DNA from: Hymenobacter norwichensis DSM 15439
Lineage (GTDB): Bacteria > Bacteroidota > Bacteroidia > Cytophagales > Hymenobacteraceae
Length of the DNA stretch: 64,000 bases
NCBI RefSeq assembly: GCF_000420705.1
Contig: NZ_ATVL01000009.1
Span: 248,001 to 312,000 of the forward strand
Reading direction: 5' to 3'
A program made the translations under genes and the position numbers. Shown here piece after piece: positions 44,198 to 52,344 of this stretch. A model generated the notes under the pieces. That model was not told the origin of the DNA. It ran no database searches and saw only the letters and a list, made by a program, of their open reading frames with translations. The number at the start of each line of letters is the position of its first letter. Within the stretch, counting starts at the first letter, position 1.

Positions 44198-46885
44198 ATG
44201 CAGGAACAACTACGCCTAGAAGAAGCCAACACGCAGAAAATTGCCTGGAAACAGTTTGGGCCCTACCTCACCGAGCGCCAGTGGGGCACCGTCCGCGAAG
44301 ACTACAGCTCGGACGGCAACGCTTGGGACTACATCACCCACGACATGGCCCGCAGCTACGCCTACCGCTGGGGCGAGGAAGGCATTGCCGGCCTCTCCGA
44401 CGACCAGCAGCTGTTGTGCTTCTCGGTGGGTATGTGGAACGGCCGGGACCACATCATCAAAGAGCGCCTGTTTGGGCTAACCAACGGCCAAGGCAACCGG
44501 GGCGAGGACGTGAAAGAGCTGTACTACTACCTCGACAGCACGCCCACGCACTCCTACATGAAGATGCTGTATAAGTATCCGCAGGGAGAATTTCCATACG
44601 AAGAGCTGGTAGCGGAAAACGCCAGCCGTACGCGCCAGGACCCGGAGTTTGAGTTGCTTGATACTGAAATCTTCAACGACAGCCGCTACTTCGATGTGGT
44701 AGTGGAATACGCCAAAGCCGGCCCCGACGACCTGCTGGTGCAGATAACGGTGCACAACCGCGGCCCCCGCACGGCCAAGCTGCACCTGCTGCCGCAGCTC
44801 TGGTTCCGCAACACCTGGAGTTGGGGCCACGATGACTATCGGCCGGCCATGCGCGAAACTGGGCCGGCTACGGTGGGCATTGAGCACGAAAAGCTGGGTA
44901 GCTACCAGCTCTACTGCGACCAGCAGCCAGACCTGTTGTTCTGCGAAAACGACACCAACCCCAAGCTCCACGGCGAGCTGCCCCACGGCCCGGCTACCTA
45001 CAAAGATGGCATCAACGACTACGTGGTGGCGGGTCGTACCGCTGCCCTCAATGCCAACCAGCAGGGCACCAAAGCCGCTGCCCACTACAAGCTTCGGGTG
45101 TCGCCGAATGTGCCGCGGGTAGTGCGCCTGCGCCTGAATGCCGGTGGGCTGGAAGCGCCGTTCTACGATTTCGACCAGGTATTCGCCACGCGCCGCCTCG
45201 AAGCCGATGAGTTCTACGACTGCCTCCAGGAAAACCTGACCGACCCCGACGCCCGCAACGTGCAGCGCCAAGCCTTTGCCGGCATGCTCTGGAGCAAGCA
45301 GTTCTACTACTACGATGTGGCCCGCTGGCTTGATGGCGACCCGAAGGGCAATATGGCCTCGCCGCGCCGCCGGGCGGGCCGCAACAGCAACTGGCGCCAC
45401 CTCCACAATGCCGACATCATCTCGATGCCCGACAAATGGGAATACCCGTGGTACGCGGCTTGGGATTCAGCCTTCCACTGCCTGCCGCTGGCCATGATCG
45501 ACTCGGAGTTTGCCAAGCAGCAGCTGCGCCTCTTCACCCGCGACTGGTACATGCACCCCAACGGCCAGCTGCCGGCCTACGAGTGGAATTTCTCCGACGT
45601 GAACCCGCCGGTGCACGCCTGGGCTACCTGGCGCGTGTACCAGATGGATAAAAAGCGCACCGGCACCGCCGACCGGGTTTTTCTGGAAGCCATGTTTCAT
45701 AAGTTGGCTCTGAACTTTGCCTGGTGGGTGAACCGCAAAGACAAGAGTGAGCGGAATATCTTCGAGGGCGGTTTCCTGGGCCTCGACAATATTGGGGTGT
45801 TTGATAGAAGCGCGCCGCTGCCCACCGGGGGCTTCATCGAGCAGAGCGATGGTACCAGCTGGATGGCCATGTTTGCTTTGAACATGATGCGCATGGCCAT
45901 GGAATTGGCCCAAACAAACCCGGTGTATCAGGAGATGGCCAGCAAGTTCTTCGAGCACTTCCTCTACATTGCCGATGCCATGACCCGCGGCGGCGACGGC
46001 CAGTTCAACCTCTGGGACGAAGAAGACGGCTTCTACTACGATGTGCTGCACACCCCCGACGGGGTGCGTACCAAGCTCAAAGTGCGCTCCATTGTGGGCC
46101 TGATTCCGCTATTTGCGGTGGAAGTGGTGGAGCAGGACGTGCTGGACAGCCTGCCCGAGTTTACGGCCCGTGCCACTTGGCTGCTGTCTAACCGGCCTTA
46201 TCTGGCGCAACTGGTGGCCCGCTGGGAAGAGCCCGGCCGCAACACCCGTCACATGGTGGGGCTGCTGCGTCGCCAGCGCCTCACCCGCATCCTCACGCGC
46301 ATGCTCGACGAAACTGAGTTCTTGGCCGGGCACGGTATCCGGGGCATGTCGCGCTACCACCTGGAGCACCCGTATGTGTTCAGCACCGAAGAAGACGACT
46401 TCTCGGTGAGCTACGTGCCCGGCGAGGCCGAATCGAGCATGTTTGGGGGCAATTCCAACTGGCGCGGGCCCATCTGGTTTCCCATCAACTACCTCATTAT
46501 CGAGTCGTTGCAGAAATTTCACTTCTACTACGGCGATTCGCTGCTGGTAGAATATCCTACGGGCTCCGGTAAGCAGCTCAACCTCAAGCAGGTGGCCGAT
46601 GCTCTGGCTCAGCGCCTAGCGGGGCTGCTGCTCAAAGATGCGGATGGGCGGCGGGCGGCCTTCGGCAACTACGAGCTGCTGCAAACCGACCCTCATTTCC
46701 AGAACAACCTGCTGTTTCACGAGTATTTCAACGGCGACAATGGGTACGGCCTAGGTGCCAACCACCAAACCGGCTGGACCGGCCTAATTGTGCGTCTTTT
46801 GCAGCAGGCCGAAGCCGCCGTCGAGGGCTCCGTTGCGCAACAAAACGTGGCGGTGCCCGCTTCTCAGGAAGCAAGTGCCACGTAA
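44198..46885 (+). CDS. GH63-type glucosidase (MGH1-like, cytoplasmic)
   Basis: 895 residues from ATG 44198. N-terminal motif WGTVREDYSSDGNAWDYITH is that of the large glucosidase group related to GH63/mannosylglycerate hydrolases. The (alpha/alpha)6 barrel has YPWYAAWDSAFHCLPLAMID, with the likely catalytic Asp in AWDSAFH, WNFSDVNPPVHAWATWRVY and the clan GH-G motif NWRGPIWFPINYL. There is no signal peptide, so it acts in the cytoplasm on alpha-glucosides or glycosylglycerate-type solutes (substrate not determined). The next gene, a dienelactone hydrolase, starts 52 bases downstream. Length is normal for the group and nothing is missing. Confidence 0.9.
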   Translation: MQEQLRLEEANTQKIAWKQFGPYLTERQWGTVREDYSSDGNAWDYITHDMARSYAYRWGEEGIAGLSDDQQLLCFSVGMWNGRDHIIKERLFGLTNGQGNRGEDVKELYYYLDSTPTHSYMKMLYKYPQGEFPYEELVAENASRTRQDPEFELLDTEIFNDSRYFDVVVEYAKAGPDDLLVQITVHNRGPRTAKLHLLPQLWFRNTWSWGHDDYRPAMRETGPATVGIEHEKLGSYQLYCDQQPDLLFCENDTNPKLHGELPHGPATYKDGINDYVVAGRTAALNANQQGTKAAAHYKLRVSPNVPRVVRLRLNAGGLEAPFYDFDQVFATRRLEADEFYDCLQENLTDPDARNVQRQAFAGMLWSKQFYYYDVARWLDGDPKGNMASPRRRAGRNSNWRHLHNADIISMPDKWEYPWYAAWDSAFHCLPLAMIDSEFAKQQLRLFTRDWYMHPNGQLPAYEWNFSDVNPPVHAWATWRVYQMDKKRTGTADRVFLEAMFHKLALNFAWWVNRKDKSERNIFEGGFLGLDNIGVFDRSAPLPTGGFIEQSDGTSWMAMFALNMMRMAMELAQTNPVYQEMASKFFEHFLYIADAMTRGGDGQFNLWDEEDGFYYDVLHTPDGVRTKLKVRSIVGLIPLFAVEVVEQDVLDSLPEFTARATWLLSNRPYLAQLVARWEEPGRNTRHMVGLLRRQRLTRILTRMLDETEFLAGHGIRGMSRYHLEHPYVFSTEEDDFSVSYVPGEAESSMFGGNSNWRGPIWFPINYLIIESLQKFHFYYGDSLLVEYPTGSGKQLNLKQVADALAQRLAGLLLKDADGRRAAFGNYELLQTDPHFQNNLLFHEYFNGDNGYGLGANHQTGWTGLIVRLLQQAEAAVEGSVAQQNVAVPASQEASAT

Positions 46886-46937
46886 AGACGGTGCTGGTTT
46901 TCAATACTCAACTTCTAATCATCAGCAAACCAGTTCT

Positions 46938-47648
46938 ATGAGCTACCCCCACGCCGTTGCGCTGCACGCCCCCGATGGCACCAGCCTGCAAGCCTACACT
47001 GCTTTCCCCACCGCGCCTAGCCCGCGGCCTGGCATCATTTTGTTGCAGGAAGCTTTTGGTGTAAATGGCCACATCCGCAACGTAGCCGACCGGCTGGCAG
47101 CGGCCGGTTACGTGGTTATAGCTCCTGAGTTGTTTCACCGCACTGCTGCGCCGGGTCTGGAAATTCCTTACAACGACTTTGCCAGTGCTGCACCACACTT
47201 TCAGGCCATTACGCCCGAAGGCCTGACCGCCGATTTGCAGGCCGCTCACGCTTGGTTGCAGGCGCAAAACCAGGTAATAGCCGACAAAATCGGGAGCATC
47301 GGGTTTTGCCTGGGCGGGCGGGTGTCGTTTCTGGCCAATGCCGTGCTGCCGCTGGCGGCGGCCGTGTCATATTACGGTGGGGGCACGCACCTGCTGAAAG
47401 ACCGCGCCGCCGACCTACACGCGCCGCACTTGTTCTTCTGGGGCGGCCTCGACCAGCACATCAGTAAGGCGCATATTGCGGAAGTAACCGAAGCCGTAGA
47501 TGCCGCCGGCAAGCCCTACATCAACACCGTTATTTCCTACGCCGACCACGGTTTTCATTGCGACGAGCGGCCCAGCTACCACCCCCAAGCCGCCGCCGAA
47601 GCCTGGGCCCTGACACTGGCCTTCTTCCGCGAAAAGCTGGGGCAATAA
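46938..47648 (+). CDS. Dienelactone hydrolase family protein
   Basis: 236 residues from ATG 46938; the open frame upstream overlaps the glucosidase gene and is not natural. The alpha/beta-hydrolase core starts with PRPGIILLQEAFGVNGHIRN (Glu38) and has the Cys nucleophile in IGFCLGGRVSF (Cys124), Asp172 in GGLDQHISKAH and His204 in YADHGFHCDERPSY. The Cys-Asp-His triad with the helper Glu is that of carboxymethylenebutenolidase. True DLHs act in catechol breakdown, but most family members have other ester substrates. It follows the glucosidase on the same strand and ends before a terminator, so both may share a transcript. Confidence 0.92.
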   Translation: MSYPHAVALHAPDGTSLQAYTAFPTAPSPRPGIILLQEAFGVNGHIRNVADRLAAAGYVVIAPELFHRTAAPGLEIPYNDFASAAPHFQAITPEGLTADLQAAHAWLQAQNQVIADKIGSIGFCLGGRVSFLANAVLPLAAAVSYYGGGTHLLKDRAADLHAPHLFFWGGLDQHISKAHIAEVTEAVDAAGKPYINTVISYADHGFHCDERPSYHPQAAAEAWALTLAFFREKLGQ

Positions 47649-47689
47649 ACTGCTTGCATAGATAACGCCGCCCGAAATCCGTGCTGCTG

Positions 47690-47750
47690 AAAAGCCGCAG
47701 GATGCTAGTACCGTTACCACTGAGCGGCATTAGCATACTGCGGCTTTTTT
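47690..47750 (+). terminator. Long imperfect terminator after the dienelactone hydrolase gene
   Basis: Arms AAAAGCCGCAGGATGCTA (47690-47707) and TAGCATACTGCGGCTTTT (47731-47748) with one mismatch, then T-run. An outer pair GCTTGCATA/TATGCAAGC (47652-47660, 47750-47758) encloses it. Confidence 0.8.
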
Positions 47751-47802
47751 ATGCAAGCTATTGTTTAATAAGTGTTTGTAAATTTATTTCTGGCTTTGAG
47801 TA

Positions 47803-48117
47803 TTAAGAGCCTGTTTCGTTTCTCTGCATTGGGGCCAGGATTTTGCGGTCGACGTAGAACGTGCCAAACGGCACAACACAGGCAAGCAACACTTTCCAGG
47901 TAGTTGTTGCGAAGCGCCAGTGATACTCAACGCCTACGCGCAACGTATTCAGCACGAAGAGCAGAAACAGCAAGCCGTGCACGGGTCCTATCGCCCGAAC
48001 CAGGCTCGGGTCGTGGGATAAATACTTGAGCGGAACGGCCACACCAACCAGTAATAAGAGGGAAAGGCCTTCCAGCAGGCCAAGCAGCCGGAGGCGGCCA
48101 ATAGGGGATTTCAACAT
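47803..48117 (-). CDS. DUF3817 family membrane protein
   Basis: 104 residues from ATG 48117; the frame extends upstream but the core starts at MLKSPIGRLRLLGLLEGLSL. Three helices with the family's typical features: RLLGLLEGLSLLLLVGVAVP, PLKYLSHDPSLVRAIGPVHG, HGLLFLLFVLNTLRV, and LLACVVPFGTFYVDRKI at the C-terminus. DUF3817 proteins are small integral membrane proteins of unknown function, close in pattern to YdzA-like proteins. It starts 9 bases after the stop of the next upstream gene (48126), so the two are one transcript. Confidence 0.88.
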   Translation of the reverse strand: MLKSPIGRLRLLGLLEGLSLLLLVGVAVPLKYLSHDPSLVRAIGPVHGLLFLLFVLNTLRVGVEYHWRFATTTWKVLLACVVPFGTFYVDRKILAPMQRNETGS

Positions 48118-48125
48118 CAGTGAGC

Positions 48126-48587
48126 TTAAAAGGGAAAACGGAAATACGGGCGGTTGGGAAGGGGCGAAAAGGGCCACGGAATAGCCAGAAAAATCAGTAG
48201 CAGCGCGGCCGTAAACCACAGCGCCATTGTGCGGAATTGCGCGGCGCTGCTTGGCTGGCGTTTGGCCCGCGCCGAGCCAATAGTCAGAACCACAACAGCC
48301 ACCGTCATGACCACGACGTGCTGGAAGCCGAAAAACAAGGTGCCGGGGTCGTGCTCAGTGTCTCGCAAATGAAACGTTTGCAGCAATGGGGTCACAAAAT
48401 ACAGTGCGTAGCCCAGCATCAGCTGCACGTGCGCAACCGTAGCAACCGAGTGCCGAACGGTGTTGTCGAGCGAGGTAAACGGCTGATTGCCGAGCCAGCC
48501 TCGGTAGGCCCGAATAATTCCGTACACCAGCCCACCCAGTACCGCCCAGCGGCCCAAGGAATGCAGAAACAACAAAGTGGAATACAC
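48126..48587 (-). CDS. Four-helix membrane protein (cytochrome b-like appearance)
   Basis: 153 residues from GTG 48587 (VYSTLLFLHSLGRWAVLGGL), chosen because upstream codons do not look natural. Helices: LFLHSLGRWAVLGGLVYGII, a second near HVQLMLGYALYFVTPLLQTF, FQHVVVMTVAVVVLTIGSA and MALWFTAALLLIFLAIPWPF. His residues in the helices (HSLGRW, HVQLM, FQHVVV) resemble haem-binding positions of small cytochrome b-like proteins, but this is only a resemblance. It is co-transcribed with the DUF3817 gene. No firm function. Confidence 0.75.
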   Translation of the reverse strand: MYSTLLFLHSLGRWAVLGGLVYGIIRAYRGWLGNQPFTSLDNTVRHSVATVAHVQLMLGYALYFVTPLLQTFHLRDTEHDPGTLFFGFQHVVVMTVAVVVLTIGSARAKRQPSSAAQFRTMALWFTAALLLIFLAIPWPFSPLPNRPYFRFPF

Positions 48588-48713
48588 AGCGAAGCAGCCA
48601 GTAAATAAGTAGCAAAACCGAAGTAGCCGCCCGCTAAAACATGGGGCTGGCCACGCAGAAGCCACAAAGGTCGGGTTGGCTGCCAGCTGCCGTTAGCACA
48701 GGAAAAGCCGAAA

Positions 48714-49637
48714 TCAGGACTTTTCACTCATTCTGCGAAAAGCCAGCGGCGACACGCCGGTATGCTTCTTGAACAGCCGGCTGAAATACGACGAGTCAGC
48801 TACCCCTACTTCGCTGGCTATTTCGCTCACCGACAGTGAACTTTGGAAAAGCAGCACCTTGGCTTCCAGCACCATGCTCTCCTCCAGCCATTTCATTGGC
48901 GACTTGCCCGTGACGCTGCGCACCGATTTGGTGAGGTGGTTGGGCGTGATGTGCAGCAAGCTGGCATAGTTGCTAATAGAATAGGCTGATTGCAAAGAAT
49001 TGGTAACCAGCTGCTTGAACCGATTGGTGATAACCAGCGCTGTGGATTGTGGTGCCACGGGAGCAGCCATGTAGGCCCGGTTCAGCTCGTGCAGCAGTGC
49101 CAGCAGGTAAGCCCGCAGAATATCGGGATACTGTAATTCGCGGGCGTTGTACTCGGCTAGTAGGCGTTGCAGCACGCCTTCCACAAAGCCGGCCGTCTCA
49201 GCATCAAGTGCAATGAAGGGTCGGCCCCAAAACTCCAGAAACTCGAAGGCCAGCGGGACATCGGTGGCGTTGAGCTTAGCCAGCAGCATATCGTGGCGGA
49301 AGTGGATTAGGAAACCGGTATTCTCGTCGCCAGGCTCAAAAGAATAGAGCTGCCCAGCTCGTACTAGCAGGAGCTCATGCTGCCGGATGGTGTACTGCTC
49401 GTTGCCGATGCGCATGCGCGCCACTCCCGATGTGAGGTAGAGCAGGCTATGTGCCGTGGCGCGCGAAGGTGGAATAGCTTGCCTGAACTCCTGGTACATT
49501 TGCTCTATAGCCACAATAAAAAACCACTCTGAACCCTCCATGCGCAGCTTTTTGAAGGCTGCTGGATCCTGCATAAACTGCTCCAGGAAGCTGCTGGTAT
49601 GATAAGTGACGATGGGCTTGGAAGGCGAGGATGGCAT
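48714..49637 (-). CDS. AraC family transcriptional regulator
   Basis: 307 residues. The N-terminal cupin-like ligand domain shows HSLLYLTSGVARMRIGNEQY and GQLYSFEPGDENTGFLIHF. The C-terminal AraC helix-turn-helix pair (about 205-303) has YASLLHITPNHLTKSVRSVT and EIASEVGVADSSYFSRLFKK, ending in TGVSPLAFRRM. It regulates an unknown operon; divergent ureD starts 195 bases away, so the urease locus and the membrane proteins at 48126 are candidates. The ligand is not visible from sequence. Confidence 0.93.
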   Translation of the reverse strand: MPSSPSKPIVTYHTSSFLEQFMQDPAAFKKLRMEGSEWFFIVAIEQMYQEFRQAIPPSRATAHSLLYLTSGVARMRIGNEQYTIRQHELLLVRAGQLYSFEPGDENTGFLIHFRHDMLLAKLNATDVPLAFEFLEFWGRPFIALDAETAGFVEGVLQRLLAEYNARELQYPDILRAYLLALLHELNRAYMAAPVAPQSTALVITNRFKQLVTNSLQSAYSISNYASLLHITPNHLTKSVRSVTGKSPMKWLEESMVLEAKVLLFQSSLSVSEIASEVGVADSSYFSRLFKKHTGVSPLAFRRMSEKS

Positions 49638-49831
49638 AGAATTGACAAGAGTCGACTGCTAGTTTCATCTGCGTCGGCAGTAAGTTCCTTGATAGGGACG
49701 GGTAGCCGGCCGCTATACTTTAGCCATACTGTTCAGCAACGCAAGCGGCGCACCAACAAGCTTGCCGAAGCAGTGCGCCAAAAGTGGGGTAGCTACCACT
49801 CGGCGCTATATTGCAGCCTAACCCCTGCCGA

Positions 49832-50695
49832 ATGCCCTCTGCTATTGATATGGATTGGAGCGAGCTGGAAGTGGCGCAGGTACAAGGCCGCAACCGGCTG
49901 GTTACTTGCCGCAACTTGCAGCCCCTCAAGCTACTAAACCCTGCCGCGCCCAACAGTTCGTGCCACGTAGTGCTGTCCAGCTACGGCGGCGGCATGGTAG
50001 CCGGCGATTCTATCCGGCTGCGCATCAAAGGGGGCGCGGGCACACGGCTGTTTGTCAGTTCGCAGTCGAATACCAAAATTTTCAAATCAATTGACGGGCA
50101 GGTGGCGGAGCAGCAGGTGGTTGGTGAGCTAACCGACGATGCGCTGGCCGTGGTTTTTCCCGACCCCGTGGTACCGCAGGCCGGCAGCCGCTACCGCCAG
50201 CTTCAGCACTGGAACCTGGCTGCCAATTCGCTGCTGGTGGTGGTGGACTGGCTGCATTCGGGCCGCATGGATATCGGGGAGAAGTTCGAGTTTCACTCGT
50301 TTTTCTCGGAGTTGCAAGTGCGCCGCGAAGGCCGTCTGGTGCTGCTGGATCGGTTCAGCTTCTGCCCAACCGAGCATATTGCTACGTCGCCAGCCAACTT
50401 TGGGACCTATCAAACCAACTTCTCGCTGTACCTAGTGGGCAACCCCACTGACCCGCGTTTCACTCGCTTGGCCGCGCTGCTCGAACAGCTTCGGCTGCCT
50501 CTGCCTGACACCCCGCAATTCGACTTGAGCGGCTACGACTGCCTGGTAGCCGTGGCCCAGGCCCGGCCGGGCGTGTACGTGCTCCGGGCCAGTGCGCCCA
50601 GCCGCCAGGCCTTGCAGCCGCTGTGCGCCCACCTGCTGGCAGGGCTAGCCGAAGGAGCCTTTTTCAACTATAATCCCCTGGCCCGCAAGTACTGA
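49832..50695 (+). CDS. ureD: Urease accessory protein UreD
   Basis: 287 residues from ATG 49832; the 7-codon upstream extension starts at TTG. UreD/UreH features: SSYGGGMVAGDSIRLRIKGG, LFVSSQSNTKIFKSIDGQVA, FPDPVVPQAGSRYRQLQHWN and GRMDIGEKFEFHSFFSELQV. UreD binds apo-urease together with UreF and UreG and helps load nickel. It is transcribed towards and convergent with the minus-strand ureG gene, only 27 bases between stops, unlike the usual single-operon arrangement. The upstream motif TATATTGC (49807) is a near match to a -7 box. Confidence 0.93.
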   Translation: MPSAIDMDWSELEVAQVQGRNRLVTCRNLQPLKLLNPAAPNSSCHVVLSSYGGGMVAGDSIRLRIKGGAGTRLFVSSQSNTKIFKSIDGQVAEQQVVGELTDDALAVVFPDPVVPQAGSRYRQLQHWNLAANSLLVVVDWLHSGRMDIGEKFEFHSFFSELQVRREGRLVLLDRFSFCPTEHIATSPANFGTYQTNFSLYLVGNPTDPRFTRLAALLEQLRLPLPDTPQFDLSGYDCLVAVAQARPGVYVLRASAPSRQALQPLCAHLLAGLAEGAFFNYNPLARKY

Positions 50696-50722
50696 CGATA
50701 TGCAGCCAGGAAGTAGATCTTC

Positions 50723-51478
50723 CTAGCGAGGCCGCCGGTCTTCGCTTACAGAAGCAAAAGCACGGGCTTTGGCGGCGTGAATGTGGTTGATGATTTCGTC
50801 GAGGCCAAAGCCGTCGAGGGCGCGGGCGAACAGGAAGGGGCCTTCGCCGCGCATCCGTTTCGAGTCACGTTCCATCACGCCGAGGTCAGCCCGAATCAGG
50901 TCCTTGAGGTCGATTTTGTTGATGACCAGCAGGTCCGATTGGGTGATGCCGGGGCCACCTTTGCGCGGGATTTTGTCGCCCCCGGATACGTCGATGACGT
51001 AGATGGAATAGTCCACTAGCTCGCGGCTGAAGTGGGCAGCTAGGTTGTCGCCGCCGCTTTCCACGAACAGCAAATCCAGGGTCGGGAAGCGCACCATCAG
51101 GTCTTCCAGCGCGTCCATGTTCACCGAAATATCTTCCCGGATAGCCGCGTGCGGGCACCCGCCGGTTTCCACGCCCACAATCCGGTCGGCACTCAGGGCA
51201 CTGTTCCTAATCAGAAATTCGGCGTCTTCGCGGGTGAAGATGTCGTTGGTGACCACGCCCAGCTCGAACTCATTGCGCAGCCGCTCACATAGCGCCTTGA
51301 GCAGCGCCGTTTTGCCTGTGCCCACCGGCCCGCCAATGCCCACCGTGAAAGCGCGCTTGCGGAAGTTGCGGTAGGAGGGCAGCCGGCGCGTTTCCCGCTC
51401 GGCAAAGTCGCCCGGCGACTCCATTACCTCGTGCGTGTGACCGTGGAGCAGCAGGGCAAGTTTATCAGCAAAAGCCAT
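50723..51478 (-). CDS. ureG: Urease accessory GTPase UreG
   Basis: 251 residues from ATG 51478; 20 upstream codons in the frame are not part of it. The N-terminus carries a His-rich patch HGHTHE (residues 12-17). The P-loop is GGPVGTGKT (49-57), the UreG metal motif [11 protein letters not shown] (Cys108, His110) and [20 protein letters not shown] are intact, and GTPase NKID follows. UreG uses GTP to drive nickel insertion into urease. UreE, the usual nickel donor, is not found in the locus; the His-rich N-terminus may partly substitute (inference). The gene is the last of the minus-strand urease genes and is separated from ureF by a palindromic repeat. Confidence 0.95.
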   Translation of the reverse strand: MAFADKLALLLHGHTHEVMESPGDFAERETRRLPSYRNFRKRAFTVGIGGPVGTGKTALLKALCERLRNEFELGVVTNDIFTREDAEFLIRNSALSADRIVGVETGGCPHAAIREDISVNMDALEDLMVRFPTLDLLFVESGGDNLAAHFSRELVDYSIYVIDVSGGDKIPRKGGPGITQSDLLVINKIDLKDLIRADLGVMERDSKRMRGEGPFLFARALDGFGLDEIINHIHAAKARAFASVSEDRRPR

Positions 51479-51532
51479 AATGAAGAGGAAGTCTTGGGTT
51501 TTTAAAAGGTGAAATTGTTGCTTAGAGTTGCC

Positions 51533-51628
51533 CGTCATGCAGAGCGCCGCGAAGCATCTCGCCTGCTGATGTAGCAGTACTAGCCCTGGTGTCAGCAGGC
51601 GAGATGCTTCGCGGCGCTCTGCATGACG
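51533..51628. repeat. Palindromic repeat element between ureF and ureG
   Basis: Perfect 37-base inverted repeat: left arm 51533-51569 (CGTCATGCAGAGCGCCGCGA...) and right arm 51592-51628, loop of 22 bases. The outer motif CGTCATGCAGAG recurs at 55418 and 40725, so this is a repeat family rather than a chance hairpin. It lies in the transcribed spacer between ureF and ureG, where it can form a very stable RNA hairpin. Confidence 0.9.
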
Positions 51629-51649
51629 TTCTAACTCACTAGCATATAA

Positions 51650-52321
51650 TCAGTTTTGAAAGAGCTTCGAGTAAATATCTTCATGCAATAGCTGAGCGGT
51701 ATCTAGTAGGAAGGCCGAACGGGTTGCTTCTTGGTAGTGCTTGCTGCCGTGCTCGGCCAGTAAATGCTCGAACACCGCATAGAAATCGTGCTGGAGGCGG
51801 TGGCCTTCCAACGGCCCTAGGAAACCGAGCCGGATGGCCGCACTAAGCTGGTCGCGCAGGGCCATGTGCAGATACACGGCCTGCAAATCGGGTAGCGCGA
51901 AACCAGCCCGTTTCAGCGCCAGTGTAAAGCTGACAGTGAAATGCAACGGAAGCCCCTGGGCTGTGAACCACGCGCTTATTTCCGGTAGTTGGGCTGCCGG
52001 GTAGAAGGACGTTAGCAGCTTCAGCCATGTTTTGCCCTGCGTAATACTAGCCCGATGCAGCGCCGGTACCAGCAGCTGCGCATCGTATTCTTCGGCTAGT
52101 TGCCGCAGGTCCTGGCCCAGCTCCGGCAGCGTAAAGCAGGAGTGGATAAATGGGAGTTCCAAGCTGGCCGCCTGCTGCAAATACGCATACAGCTGCTGCC
52201 GAAAATCGGCAGGCGTTTTCACCAGACCGAAGGTGAAGCTGCTCTCCAACCCATACGAGTAGGCAAACGAGCCAGTCGGCAAGGCGGAATCCACAAGGTG
52301 CAGCAGCCGAACGAATTGCAT
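51650..52321 (-). CDS. ureF: Urease accessory protein UreF
   Basis: 223 residues. The all-helical UreF fold is marked by LLHLVDSALPTGSFAYSYGL near the N-terminus, EYDAQLLVPALHRASITQGK and a C-terminal ALRDQLSAAIRLGFLGPLEG. UreF forms a complex with UreD and UreG and gates GTP hydrolysis during urease activation. It starts 23 bases after ureC and is separated from ureG by the palindromic element at 51533. Length and motifs are complete. Confidence 0.93.
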   Translation of the reverse strand: MQFVRLLHLVDSALPTGSFAYSYGLESSFTFGLVKTPADFRQQLYAYLQQAASLELPFIHSCFTLPELGQDLRQLAEEYDAQLLVPALHRASITQGKTWLKLLTSFYPAAQLPEISAWFTAQGLPLHFTVSFTLALKRAGFALPDLQAVYLHMALRDQLSAAIRLGFLGPLEGHRLQHDFYAVFEHLLAEHGSKHYQEATRSAFLLDTAQLLHEDIYSKLFQN

Positions 52322-52344
52322 AGATTCTGAAAGGAAGCCTCCCG

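Noticed and set aside
44477..45406. 309-codon frame antisense to the GH63-type glucosidase
   Set aside because: Shadow frame with repetitive VAV/VEL composition; the plus-strand gene is fully conserved.
50708..50724. Short hairpin AGGAAG/CTTCCT between convergent ureD and ureG
   Set aside because: Only a 6-base stem with no T-run; too weak to call a terminator.
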